Shown: positions 35,248 to 44,416 of the stretch, piece after piece
Position numbering within the stretch: the stretch's first letter is position 1
Layout: each line of letters opens with the position of its first letter
IMG/VR virus record: IMGVR_UViG_3300020428_000007
Span: 124,001 to 188,000 of that record
Source: a virus
Length of the DNA stretch: 64,000 nt
Reading direction: 5' to 3' (one strand)
Translations under genes and position numbers: made by a program
The notes under the pieces: generated by a model
Told to the model about the DNA's origin: nothing
Databases searched by the model: none
Seen by the model: only the letters and a program-made list of their open reading frames with translations

Positions 35248-38200
35248 AGTTCTCGATTGTGTTCTCTGGTACGAACAGGTTTAAGTTGAGCTAAGTCTTT
35301 TGCAAGTTCTTCCATGTTAGTAATGGTATAACCTGCTTTACGTAAATCACGAATCTTAGCTTTCGCGTTAGTTCTGTTCACAGCAAAGAAGACCGCCATG
35401 CCTGGGTGAAGTTTCCACTTACCAAATTTACCAGCGCCCGGCATTGTTTTACCAATGTGCTTTTGCATTAACGGGTTAGTTTTCATATCCACTGTTAGAC
35501 GTAAACGATCATCTAAGATAGCTGGATAGATTTTGATAACTTTTCTGTTCTGAGACTGACGGTGTCTAGTACGGAAGAAGTTAGGTAAGTCTGCTTGTAC
35601 CTTAACAGCTAATTGAAGATTGAAACCTAAAGTACGAGTTTCTTCTTCAAACGCGTCCATTACAGCACCAAGACGGTTTGCACTAGGCTGATCATATCCG
35701 ATGTTATCTTCAATGTAGTCTAGAGCTTTTTCGAAGTGCATATAACGCTGGAACTCACAGTAAGCAAATTCACCAAACGGTGCAAAACCTAGACTCTTCA
35801 AGTCTGCCGCATCTGGGTCATCAGCGTTAACGTGAAGCGCAAGGAAACCATTATAGACAGAAGCAATAACTTCGATGTTCATATCTTTAATTGGCTTACC
35901 TGAATCATCAACAGTCTGTACTTTACCAGTGTTATCTTTAGGTAGTTCAGAAACTTTGGTAATTCCTGCATTAACAGGACGACCTTCTTTGATGTTCTCT
36001 TCACGTTTCTTCTTCTTCTCGTCCAAGCGGTCTTGCTGCTTACGTTTCTTCTCGATTTCTCGATTACGTGCAGCTTCTTGCTCACGACGGGCATCTTCGG
36101 CTTGCTTAGCTTTACGTGCTTCGCGTTCAATACGCTTACGTTCAGTTTCAGTAGCCCAAGGCTTATTGGTTTTGAAGAATCTGTCTAAATCTGCTTGTGA
36201 TACTTTGGCAGCAACAAACACTTTACGACTATCAACTTTACCCAATTCATCGTTTGCGTTGTAACGAATCTGTAGAACAGAAACAGGCTGACGCGGGTCA
36301 ATAACTTTCTTACCATCACGCATAATAAAGTTTTTAGACCAACCTACTACAGTACCTGTACCAAACTCAGTACGAACAGGAAGACCACGAATCAGTTTAG
36401 TAACGTCTTGCTCTGTTACATTAAGAAGAGCTTCTATATTGTTATCGAAGTTCTTCTCCGTCCACTGACCGTACCATGATGGAAAATCGATTAGACCAAA
36501 ACCGTCTGGATCAGGAATCTTCTGGTTCGCTAAGATAGGCACATTGTCTATTCTAGCAAAGTCTTCTTCGATAGGTACAATAGGTAAGTTCTGCATCGTT
36601 GCCAATGTAGTCTTACGCATTTCGTGGAACTCTTGACCCTCAATAGCATTAAGCTTAGCTTTAGCTTCGAAGTGTTCCCAAAAACCAGCAATGCCCTCAG
36701 TAGCCGCTTTGATGAGAGTAGGAATGTTCATCTTGATTGGGTCAAGAGTCATTTCCATAATCGCATCGTAACGTGGGTTACCTTTTTCATCGAACTTGGT
36801 TTTGTCTATTGTCTTCCACATCAAACGTGCAATCTTGGCAACCTCTAGTGAACTCTTAGTGATTAACCAATCGATGTAGATAACTTCTCGACGCATATCC
36901 CCAGGCTTACCATCTACAATCTTAGCAGCAGACGGGTCAGGTCGGAAGATACGTGCAGTAGACTGTTCGTAGTCACCTGGCGACCAAGGCGTTTCAACAC
37001 GAATAATACGTGAAGCCATTTGCATGTTGTGCCCTTCTGAAATTGCTTGTTCGTTAGCAATCAGAATACGCACTTCTGGGTCGTTCTTAAAGTCTTCGAT
37101 TTGTTGCCACTTGTCATCTAACTGACCGTGGAATCTTCGAGCCATACCTTTGTAACGCTCTGGTAAAGCTGCATAGATAGCATCGGTACTACGAGTATAA
37201 CGACAGAAGATAAGAACCTTACCATGCATTTCCTCTTTCCAGTTTTCTGTATCTTCTGTAGGAGGAATTACGCTAGCTGGTGTTTCACGACGTTTCAACG
37301 ATACTTCATCTGTCTCTAGACGACGGCGCATGAATCGACGCTTTTCATATTCAACAACATCAAGCTCACGCACTTTCATGCCCGGCTCCCAATGTTGAAT
37401 AACAGCAGTTGCATTATAATCGCCTGAATACTTATCAACTTTGAAGTGTCTGTCTAGACGTTCAACAACGGCACGAACCTTTGGTGTCTGATAATCACTT
37501 GGAACGTTAGCAGCTTTAGCCGCATCTTGGAAAGCTTCATCACCCCAAGGGTCAGTAAGAATCTGTTCCAATCGTTGCATGTGACCGTCAAACTTCATCG
37601 GGTCAATCATTGCCAATTCGTCATCTTCATCAAAATCTAAATCGACAGTATCGTTGTCTTCGCTATCTTCGGTCTTTTTCTTTTTAGACGCGTTACTGAT
37701 AGCAGCATTCAGTTCGTCAAACGTTTGCTCTAACAGAGCCATGTAGGTCTTAAAGAAAACCTCGTTGTATGGGTCTTTATCGTCATCCAATTCAATCTCT
37801 AAGAAAGAGTCAATTGGATTCGGAAGCATGAAGGCCCATTCTTTACGCTTAACAGTAATAACCGCTGCGTGTTGACCTAGCTTACTACGAACACGAACAG
37901 CACCATCAGGTTCATCGGCATCGATAGCAAAGTCATCTGGTGTACGGAAGATGTGAGAAGAGAACAAAGCACTTTGTCCTACAGCATCTTTTAGTAGACC
38001 GTGAATGAATGTACCAGTAAGCAAACGAGTGTATAAAACCCCAGGCATTGTAAATATTTGTTTAACAGTAGAGTGTACTGCCGACACGTTACCTGCTGCT
38101 GGGTCAAATGTTTTTGCTTTATGTGATTCATCAAGAGCCACATAGTTAAAGCCAAGACGTTTAATAAACTCAGTACCACCGTAAAGCTTCAACTTCTGAG

Positions 38201-41021
38201 GGCCGTAAGAAATATCTTGCGCACCATTTTTTAAGAAGTGAATACCAGTGAAGAACATTGTATTACGAGGAGCGTTACGGACAAGCTCTTCTAAACGTTC
38301 CATGCCCCAAGTTTCGAAAGACTCTTTGGTAATAGGAACAGCATTCCAAGTACCTTTAGTAATCTTCGCCAAGTCTTCACTCCAGTTAGCACATAGACGG
38401 TCTGGTGAAATGATGATGGGCTTGATAGGCTCACCTGCTTCTGCTGCCATAGAACCAATATCTAACAACAGCGTAATAGTTTTACCACCACCTGGGTGAA
38501 TATCTAGAAGCGCATGTTTTGGCTTACGACGTAAGTACTTGTGAGCTTTAATTTGGTGAGGGAATACTTGACTGCCCTCAGCAATGCCCGGCATACGAAT
38601 ATCTTCAACGTCAATCGATTCATCAGGCTGATACGACTCTGCTTCTTCTTCCGCTTGTCTAAAGATATCTACCGCGTTAGGTACATACTTTGAATACATA
38701 AACGCAAGAGGCATGATAACACGACTAACTGTAGTAAATGGTAATGAATAGCCACCTATAATTGGGTTAAACTCTTGAAGAGGCTTAGTTAAAAGCTTAA
38801 CGTCTGCTTTGGTAATCGCTTCACATGCTTTCTTAAATACAAGACCACCTAAGTAGTTGTACAAGTTACCAAACTCATACATCGAACTAGACTGCGGGTG
38901 GAAGTAAGCGTTATGGTCACGAGCTTCTGTGTGAGCGTTATCGATACCAACTTCATCAACAAGAATCTTGTATAGGTTAGTACCCGGCGTTGCAGTAGCA
39001 TCACGCATTGCATCTAGAAGAAGAACATAGATAACGTTAGCTTCTGAGTTTTCATCTTTAACTAACAGATTGCCGCGTTCATCTAGATACTTACTATATA
39101 AAGTACGGTCTAGAGGTGAACTAGACAGGTCTGTAAGGTCTAGCTCTTGCATAGCTTCTTTTATGATGACCTGCAAGTCACGCATAGCATTCTTACGTGA
39201 TAAGAATACCATAGTCTGTAGCAAGTTTTTAAATTGCTTAGAGTAGACGAAAGAAAACAGACTAGAGATATCCCGACCGTCATAGATAGACGTAGCCTTT
39301 AATTCTTTTTCGCCAACCATTTCTGCAAAGTCAGTTCCAGGCACCATGTAGTTAAGAGTTTCTAAAAACGTCTTAGCTTGACGGCGTTCGCCTTCTTCTG
39401 AGAAATCGTAACCAAGGTAATCAGAAATAGCCAGTGCGCTTGGTGTAGTAGTACCATTCATATCGGTTGATAACTGAGTGAATGGGCTACCAGTACCAGT
39501 AGTAAGAAAAACATTGTAGTCCCAGTTAAACGCGATTAGTGAACCACGAAAACGAGAAAGTTCTTCTTTACTGCTACGAACAGACTTTTCGATATTTGGG
39601 TCTTGCTTTGCTACTGCGAATGCTTTACTTAGAAGCGTTTTGCTTTCAGTAAGAGGAGCACCTGCTGCGTATGAGGCACGCAATGCATCTTCCATCTTAG
39701 CTTCGTATTCTGCCGCGTTATCTAAATCAACGTCATCAGCACGAGGCATAAAGCTAAGAAGTCCACGAGGGGACACACAAATACGATCTTCGTTTACACG
39801 ACCTGGGTCTTGTGGATAGCCGTTCTCTTCGCGGTGCTTAATAAGAATGCTGTTCTTAGAAGCTGGAACAATGTAACGAGGAATCTTGTTCCATTGCGCA
39901 CCATGAGTAGCAGAACCTTTAGTACGCATATATACGCGTGACCATTGCGTAACCCAAGTACTTAACGCGTAGTAGTTAAGTGAGCCGTCTGTAGTTTGAG
40001 AAATATAGTCAACAAACTCTTTAGGCATGTGGATAGAGTACGAAACAGAAAACTTCGAAAGTTTAGCAGCTTCGCGAGTAACCAAGTCTTCGTTTATAGG
40101 TGCTTTAGGCTCCAAGTACGAATCAGGGTTTTCTTGCTTGTACGCGTATTCACCAGCGTAAGAAGCATACTCTTCCGCAATAGTTCTATCAGGCGCAATC
40201 ATAATCAAGAATGAGTACGTATCATTCATTACTGGGTTATTAGGAATTGAATCAAAGATATCAATTGAGAAACCCATGTTGCGGGCAAACACCTGATTCA
40301 ACATCTTAAAGTCGAAGTCTACTGGAATAGAAGCCTGCTTCCATTCGTGAGCATTTGAAACATCAGACGCCTTACCAAAGATCATTTGGTGAATTTCATC
40401 CATTGTCTTCAAAGCATTTTGCGCGACTTCACTTTCATAGTGCTGCAAGCGAGTTGTTTCGTATGTGCCATTCTTAGGGTTAGACATAGGCTTAACATCG
40501 TACTGATCGATGTAGCTAGTAAAACCAGAAGAAACTGCACTAGTGTAGTTAGGAGTACCGACAAACTTAATGTCTTTACCGCCTTTATATTTCTTACTTT
40601 CTTCAATGATGTGGTATTGACCGCTACCAATAGTAGCAAGGAATCCTTTAATGAATTCGTCTTTAACTTTTGGCAAGTCTGTTACTGACTTAATCATTGA
40701 TAAGCGACTTAGAAAAGCCGACTGTAAGTCTTCTGGTGAATAGTCTTCAAGGACTCCACCGTTAGTTACAGCGTAAGCAAGAAGACGCTGTAAGTTGTTA
40801 AACATTATAGAGATATCAATAGCGTTAATAGCTAACTGCGGAATCTCACGGCCTTTTACCTGCTCAGTTTTCTTAGAAGCAAAGAAGCGCTGTTCAAAGC
40901 GGTCGTTGTCTTTTTCAGAAAGTTTAACAGGTGCTAGGTCATCGACTAGTGAGTCGAATGAACCACTTAGACTCTGTAACGTGTGAGAGACTACAGTACT
41001 CACCTTAGATTCTACGAGCAT
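35235..41021 (-). CDS. giant SF2/Snf2-type helicase, 1928 aa
   Basis: Residues about 815-1040 carry the first RecA domain: FPHQIKAHKYL (820-830), Walker A HPGGGKT (842-848, Lys847), DESH (964-967) and LLTGTF. The second, at about 1280-1420, has VLIFCRYTRS, ISEGHNMQMASRIIRVETPWSPGDYEQSTARIFRP. That is a Snf2-like arrangement. The first 800 residues are unassigned and probably form a separate domain set; the last 400 include a Lys/Arg/Glu helix and end near the terminator. Very large helicases with long N-terminal parts occur in giant phages, some in the virion; whether this one is packaged is unknown. It sits between replication genes and virion genes. Confidence 0.85.
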   Translation of the reverse strand: MLVESKVSTVVSHTLQSLSGSFDSLVDDLAPVKLSEKDNDRFEQRFFASKKTEQVKGREIPQLAINAIDISIMFNNLQRLLAYAVTNGGVLEDYSPEDLQSAFLSRLSMIKSVTDLPKVKDEFIKGFLATIGSGQYHIIEESKKYKGGKDIKFVGTPNYTSAVSSGFTSYIDQYDVKPMSNPKNGTYETTRLQHYESEVAQNALKTMDEIHQMIFGKASDVSNAHEWKQASIPVDFDFKMLNQVFARNMGFSIDIFDSIPNNPVMNDTYSFLIMIAPDRTIAEEYASYAGEYAYKQENPDSYLEPKAPINEDLVTREAAKLSKFSVSYSIHMPKEFVDYISQTTDGSLNYYALSTWVTQWSRVYMRTKGSATHGAQWNKIPRYIVPASKNSILIKHREENGYPQDPGRVNEDRICVSPRGLLSFMPRADDVDLDNAAEYEAKMEDALRASYAAGAPLTESKTLLSKAFAVAKQDPNIEKSVRSSKEELSRFRGSLIAFNWDYNVFLTTGTGSPFTQLSTDMNGTTTPSALAISDYLGYDFSEEGERRQAKTFLETLNYMVPGTDFAEMVGEKELKATSIYDGRDISSLFSFVYSKQFKNLLQTMVFLSRKNAMRDLQVIIKEAMQELDLTDLSSSPLDRTLYSKYLDERGNLLVKDENSEANVIYVLLLDAMRDATATPGTNLYKILVDEVGIDNAHTEARDHNAYFHPQSSSMYEFGNLYNYLGGLVFKKACEAITKADVKLLTKPLQEFNPIIGGYSLPFTTVSRVIMPLAFMYSKYVPNAVDIFRQAEEEAESYQPDESIDVEDIRMPGIAEGSQVFPHQIKAHKYLRRKPKHALLDIHPGGGKTITLLLDIGSMAAEAGEPIKPIIISPDRLCANWSEDLAKITKGTWNAVPITKESFETWGMERLEELVRNAPRNTMFFTGIHFLKNGAQDISYGPQKLKLYGGTEFIKRLGFNYVALDESHKAKTFDPAAGNVSAVHSTVKQIFTMPGVLYTRLLTGTFIHGLLKDAVGQSALFSSHIFRTPDDFAIDADEPDGAVRVRSKLGQHAAVITVKRKEWAFMLPNPIDSFLEIELDDDKDPYNEVFFKTYMALLEQTFDELNAAISNASKKKKTEDSEDNDTVDLDFDEDDELAMIDPMKFDGHMQRLEQILTDPWGDEAFQDAAKAANVPSDYQTPKVRAVVERLDRHFKVDKYSGDYNATAVIQHWEPGMKVRELDVVEYEKRRFMRRRLETDEVSLKRRETPASVIPPTEDTENWKEEMHGKVLIFCRYTRSTDAIYAALPERYKGMARRFHGQLDDKWQQIEDFKNDPEVRILIANEQAISEGHNMQMASRIIRVETPWSPGDYEQSTARIFRPDPSAAKIVDGKPGDMRREVIYIDWLITKSSLEVAKIARLMWKTIDKTKFDEKGNPRYDAIMEMTLDPIKMNIPTLIKAATEGIAGFWEHFEAKAKLNAIEGQEFHEMRKTTLATMQNLPIVPIEEDFARIDNVPILANQKIPDPDGFGLIDFPSWYGQWTEKNFDNNIEALLNVTEQDVTKLIRGLPVRTEFGTGTVVGWSKNFIMRDGKKVIDPRQPVSVLQIRYNANDELGKVDSRKVFVAAKVSQADLDRFFKTNKPWATETERKRIEREARKAKQAEDARREQEAARNREIEKKRKQQDRLDEKKKKREENIKEGRPVNAGITKVSELPKDNTGKVQTVDDSGKPIKDMNIEVIASVYNGFLALHVNADDPDAADLKSLGFAPFGEFAYCEFQRYMHFEKALDYIEDNIGYDQPSANRLGAVMDAFEEETRTLGFNLQLAVKVQADLPNFFRTRHRQSQNRKVIKIYPAILDDRLRLTVDMKTNPLMQKHIGKTMPGAGKFGKWKLHPGMAVFFAVNRTNAKAKIRDLRKAGYTITNMEELAKDLAQLKPVRTREHNRELQGN

Positions 41022-41030
41022 GGTAAATCC

Positions 41031-41588
41031 TTAGTCAATATAGTTATGCCAAAAATCTGGGTAATCCAGCGAATGTTGTCGGGCTTCGTCAATCAGCATA
41101 GTAGCGTAGATTTTACGAAACTTGGGTTTGTATGTTCGCCAGAATTCAGGATTGCTGTACTGAAACATTACATCAGCGAAACGATTAGCAAGCAAGTAAT
41201 TACTAAACTGTTCACGAATGTTCGCGATAAGTAGATCATCCTCTGCGTCTTCATCAGAGAACACCGACTGACCGTCATAGAATTCGTCGTCATCTGCGGC
41301 TGAAATATTTTCAAGCGCCGATCGGTTTTTGCTATCCATAACCATAACAAGTTTAAGCAATGAATTAATCAAAGCATCTTTGTCTTTAGGTTCTTCGGGC
41401 AGTGTAAAGTTGTTCTTGACTGCAATGTCACGAATGGAACTGAGAATATTTTCATTCTCAACACCTAAATCGCCAGTCGTAGTAGAACTATTGGATAGAA
41501 GGCGCCCTACTATTTCTTGTGCTTCTTGAGAATACTTTGAGCAGTCCTTAAGAACCTGCAAAAAGCTATCATTTGTTTTGTTCATCAT
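41031..41588 (-). CDS. hypothetical protein, 185 aa
   Basis: A helical protein with a Ser/Asp-rich acidic stretch in the middle (SAADDDEFYDGQSVFSDEDAEDD) and a C-terminal part rich in aromatics (SNPEFWRTYKPKFRK...DYPDFWHNYID). It starts with ATGATG and lies 9 bases from the giant helicase start. No domain recognised. Candidate virion or helicase-associated protein by position only. Confidence 0.6.
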   Translation of the reverse strand: MMNKTNDSFLQVLKDCSKYSQEAQEIVGRLLSNSSTTTGDLGVENENILSSIRDIAVKNNFTLPEEPKDKDALINSLLKLVMVMDSKNRSALENISAADDDEFYDGQSVFSDEDAEDDLLIANIREQFSNYLLANRFADVMFQYSNPEFWRTYKPKFRKIYATMLIDEARQHSLDYPDFWHNYID

Positions 41589-41594
41589 GTTACC

Positions 41595-42389
41595 TTAAAC
41601 TTTTGATAGTACGGTGTCTAAACTTTTGAGCAAGCTATTCGAATCAGACATTGATACAACACCAGAATAAGTGCTGTATTGCATAACAGCTAGACTAGTA
41701 CCGTTGTTAAGAAAACGTAGGTCATAGTTTTTGTTGTAGTACCAACCATATTCAGGAATGTTCATCAAAGAAGAAACATCTTGGGGCTTATTATAGGTTA
41801 GAGTATTGTGTTTCCCTCTATACAAGTAACCGTCAAGATAAGTTTCTAAGATAAAGTCTACAGTAGCTTTTCTGTACCTGCTTTCCATAGTATCCATTTG
41901 ACCTAAAACAGGTATCTGCTTTTTCTTAGGAAAGAGTAAATACAAGGTCTTTATAACAGGGAAAGGACATACATTAAACTTGCTACTTTCTGGTGTCTTG
42001 TTCGGCAAAATCATCTGATAGGATACGTCCCTAATAGAGAAATACTTCAATGCCTTACACAAGTTTAAATTACTTAATGTGAGTCTATATTCTGATTTTA
42101 CACTCAGAAGTAGGTCATTCTTGATTGTTTCAAGGACCCTGAATGGAGGTGTAATATGGTTGTTCTGTAGAAAGCAAGCCCAAACCATTAGAACATTGTA
42201 GTTAAAATCTACAGGTACTCTATCAGTAACAAGCTGATTCACATAAGGCGAGTTTATGAAAGCAGTCCAAAGTTGCTGCATTTCCTCTGAACCTAGTTCG
42301 GGAGATCTAGGAGGAAACTTAGCGCTCAGTCTATGCTGTATTGAACCACCTGCGCGTTTGACTACGCTAGCTCTTGCTTCTCTTATCAT
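41595..42389 (-). CDS. hypothetical protein, 264 aa
   Basis: I take the ATG at 42389 (MIREARASVVKRAGG), since GGAAG lies 8 bases upstream. A GTG at 42440 in frame would overlap the HNH gene by 74 bases and lacks a ribosome site. The protein has hydrophobic helices in the middle (NVLMVWACFLQNN) and a Tyr-rich segment later (ETYLDGYLYRGKHN). No catalytic motif recognised. It sits after the HNH gene and may be a structural protein. Confidence 0.6.
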   Translation of the reverse strand: MIREARASVVKRAGGSIQHRLSAKFPPRSPELGSEEMQQLWTAFINSPYVNQLVTDRVPVDFNYNVLMVWACFLQNNHITPPFRVLETIKNDLLLSVKSEYRLTLSNLNLCKALKYFSIRDVSYQMILPNKTPESSKFNVCPFPVIKTLYLLFPKKKQIPVLGQMDTMESRYRKATVDFILETYLDGYLYRGKHNTLTYNKPQDVSSLMNIPEYGWYYNKNYDLRFLNNGTSLAVMQYSTYSGVVSMSDSNSLLKSLDTVLSKV

Positions 42390-42777
42390 TGCGTATCTTC
42401 CGTATTCTTTCTGCTGAACCTTTAAGAAGCTTACCACCACGTTTGTTAGCTTTGCCTAACTTGTTGCTATGACAATCGCTACATAGAGTAGTTAGATTAT
42501 ATGCGACAGTCTTACCACCTCTAGATATAGGTATAATGTGGTCAACAGTCAAAACAACATTGCTGTACTCGCCGGGAAAACAACACGCACCGCATCTTGT
42601 ACACGTATGATTATCACGTATAAGAATTGATTCACGTATAGCAGCCCAGTTTTCTGTGTAGTGATTAATAGAAGTTCCTTGCACACTACGTATGCGATCA
42701 GAAGTACGTACACGACCTCTTAGACCTGTAGCATTACGTTGTGCAAGTCCACCTCTACGTTTCTTTCCTATGCTCAT
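42367..42777 (-). CDS. free-standing HNH endonuclease
   Basis: Zinc-binding Cys pairs are at C59/C62 and C99/C102, with the core LTVDHIIP (D79, H80), N94 in YNLTTLC and H103. This is the Cys4-type HNH fold with a metal-bound His-Asn-His centre and cuts DNA. The N-terminus (KKRRGGLAQRN) is basic, as in DNA-binding extensions. Free-standing HNH genes in phages often act as homing enzymes; in other cases they serve in DNA packaging. ATGA overlaps the stop of the preceding gene. The basic C-terminal tail overlaps the next gene by 23 bases. Confidence 0.9.
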   Translation of the reverse strand: MSIGKKRRGGLAQRNATGLRGRVRTSDRIRSVQGTSINHYTENWAAIRESILIRDNHTCTRCGACCFPGEYSNVVLTVDHIIPISRGGKTVAYNLTTLCSDCHSNKLGKANKRGGKLLKGSAERIRKIRNDKRSKS

Positions 42778-43484
42778 TTGTTACCAGCCGAGAATAATGC
42801 ATCAGCAGCTTTATTACCACTGTTTACAGATTCCTGTATCTTAACTCCTGCTTCACGGGCATAGTTAGATAGCTTTTCTTTGACTAGTATTACAACGCTT
42901 GGCTCTAATGTAGTCTGTAGATAAGACATAACCTCTTTGTGATATTCCACAATAGCAGCCGCACTAGAGTGAGCTAGAGGTTTAACTATTTGGTCTTTAA
43001 TCATTTCAGAGAACTGAGAAAAGTCAGACATAGCTTTCATATCTGCAATAATCTCACGCATTTCTGCATAAGCCTTTAAAGCCGCATACATATCTTTACT
43101 TTGGTTGGTTTCAAGATATTTCTTTTCTGCAATACGAGCCATACGACTAAGTGTTTTAAACATGTGTCCGTATTCGTTAACATGTTTTATTTCATCCTGC
43201 ATTACATCAGGAAGTTTATCTAATAGCTCGGCTTGGTGTTGTTCAAATTCATCTATCAAAGCAAGCGATTGCGTTTTGTCTACTGGAGGCTTTTTACGGG
43301 CAGCTTTAGATTTAGTTGATTTATCTTTTGGTGCTGCACTACGAGCTTTGCGTTTGCGTACCCTCTTTTTAGGAGTTTCTGTTTCTTTCGTGTCTTCTAC
43401 TTCTACACGTTTGCGTCTTCTTATACGCTTCTTACTAGGAGTCTCAATATTGAAGTCCCCTAATTCCATTTCTTTAATTGCCAT
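42774..43484 (-). CDS. hypothetical protein with basic N-terminal tail, 236 aa
   Basis: Residues 17-70 are Lys/Arg-rich and probably disordered (KKRIRRRKRVEVEDTKE, then RVRKRKARSAAPKDKS). Residues 75-236 are helical with charged heptads and an Ala-rich end. There is no enzyme motif. Similar basic tails occur at the start of the clamp and clamp loader. The gene follows a terminator and precedes the HNH gene by an ATGA junction. A DNA-binding or virion-internal role is possible. Confidence 0.6.
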   Translation of the reverse strand: MAIKEMELGDFNIETPSKKRIRRRKRVEVEDTKETETPKKRVRKRKARSAAPKDKSTKSKAARKKPPVDKTQSLALIDEFEQHQAELLDKLPDVMQDEIKHVNEYGHMFKTLSRMARIAEKKYLETNQSKDMYAALKAYAEMREIIADMKAMSDFSQFSEMIKDQIVKPLAHSSAAAIVEYHKEVMSYLQTTLEPSVVILVKEKLSNYAREAGVKIQESVNSGNKAADALFSAGNK

Positions 43485-43497
43485 AATTGCTCCAAAA

Positions 43498-43525
43498 GCA
43501 AAAAAGGGCCAATCAAGGCCCTTTT
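43498..43525 (-). terminator. Rho-independent terminator
   Basis: On the minus strand AAAAGGGCC, loop TTGATT, GGCCCTTTT and further Ts. The stem is 9 bp and perfect. It lies in the gap between the probable virion gene at 43546-44373 and the basic-tail protein at 43484. It would end the transcript through the virion genes. Confidence 0.85.
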
Positions 43526-43545
43526 GTCACAGCTTGGTATTGGGC

Positions 43546-44373
43546 TTACGCGAATACGTGCTGGCGAATACGTTTTTGAAGTTCTGCAAAGTACTTAGGA
43601 GCATGGCCGTATACACGACGATAGTAATCTACAAGTTGCTGTACTTGTGTCTTACCAACATTACCAACTGCCGCAGAAGCTTCTTGCTCTGGCTCTGGAT
43701 AGTCAACGAAGCCCATGTTTCCGACAACTTGCTTATCGCTAATCGTTACAGGCTTTTCGGCGTCGCTAGCTAGTACGCTTAGATTACCAGTATAAGAAGC
43801 TGATGAATCAGATTCAAATTCAGGTGAAATAACAAAACCGAACTGAGTGCGTCCAGCATCTACAAACGAAACGTAATCACCAGACTTAGGATGATTCGCT
43901 ACAGTGCTTGAAGATGAAGCAAGCGCAGAGAAGTACTGAGGGTCAGAACCTTTACTGATTGGTACGCTACATTGTGCAAGCAAGCCAGCTAGTTCTTCTG
44001 GATTGTCTACAGTGTTCGAACGAACCGCAATACGACCGCTTTCAGTTTCTTCAACGTTCCAGATACGCTCTTGATCATCAAGAAACATGTTCTTAGAAAG
44101 TGAGCGGAAACCTAGCTCTTCCATGTTATCAGTAACAGGAAGTGCAGCATGAGAAAGGGTCATCATACCTTGAATAACTTTACGTACAGGTTCATCATTT
44201 AATACAACGAAAGACCCAGCTACAGCACTAAGCTTGCCTTGAGTTTCATTGTGCATTTGAACCATAGCCTGTTTAGCATCTACAGATTCACCACGCGAAT
44301 GATGTACACTAGCAGTTACTAAAACATGGTCGCCGTTAACTATCTCATAGTCACGAATTTTAAGTGTTTGCAT
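43546..44373 (-). CDS. probable virion protein, 275 aa
   Basis: The start is the ATG at 44373, preceded by TTGGAGATACCA; a TTG at 44385 gives four more residues but no better site. The protein is Ala/Ser/Val/Gly-rich with alternating strands, and a C-terminal helix LVDYYRRVYGHAPKYFAELQKRI. Composition, strong ribosome site and the strong terminator behind it fit an abundant virion protein. No homologue was recognised. Confidence 0.6.
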   Translation of the reverse strand: MQTLKIRDYEIVNGDHVLVTASVHHSRGESVDAKQAMVQMHNETQGKLSAVAGSFVVLNDEPVRKVIQGMMTLSHAALPVTDNMEELGFRSLSKNMFLDDQERIWNVEETESGRIAVRSNTVDNPEELAGLLAQCSVPISKGSDPQYFSALASSSSTVANHPKSGDYVSFVDAGRTQFGFVISPEFESDSSASYTGNLSVLASDAEKPVTISDKQVVGNMGFVDYPEPEQEASAAVGNVGKTQVQQLVDYYRRVYGHAPKYFAELQKRIRQHVFA

Positions 44374-44416
44374 TGGTATCTCCAACAGAAAATTTTTATC
44401 CTACACGTTAAATTAC

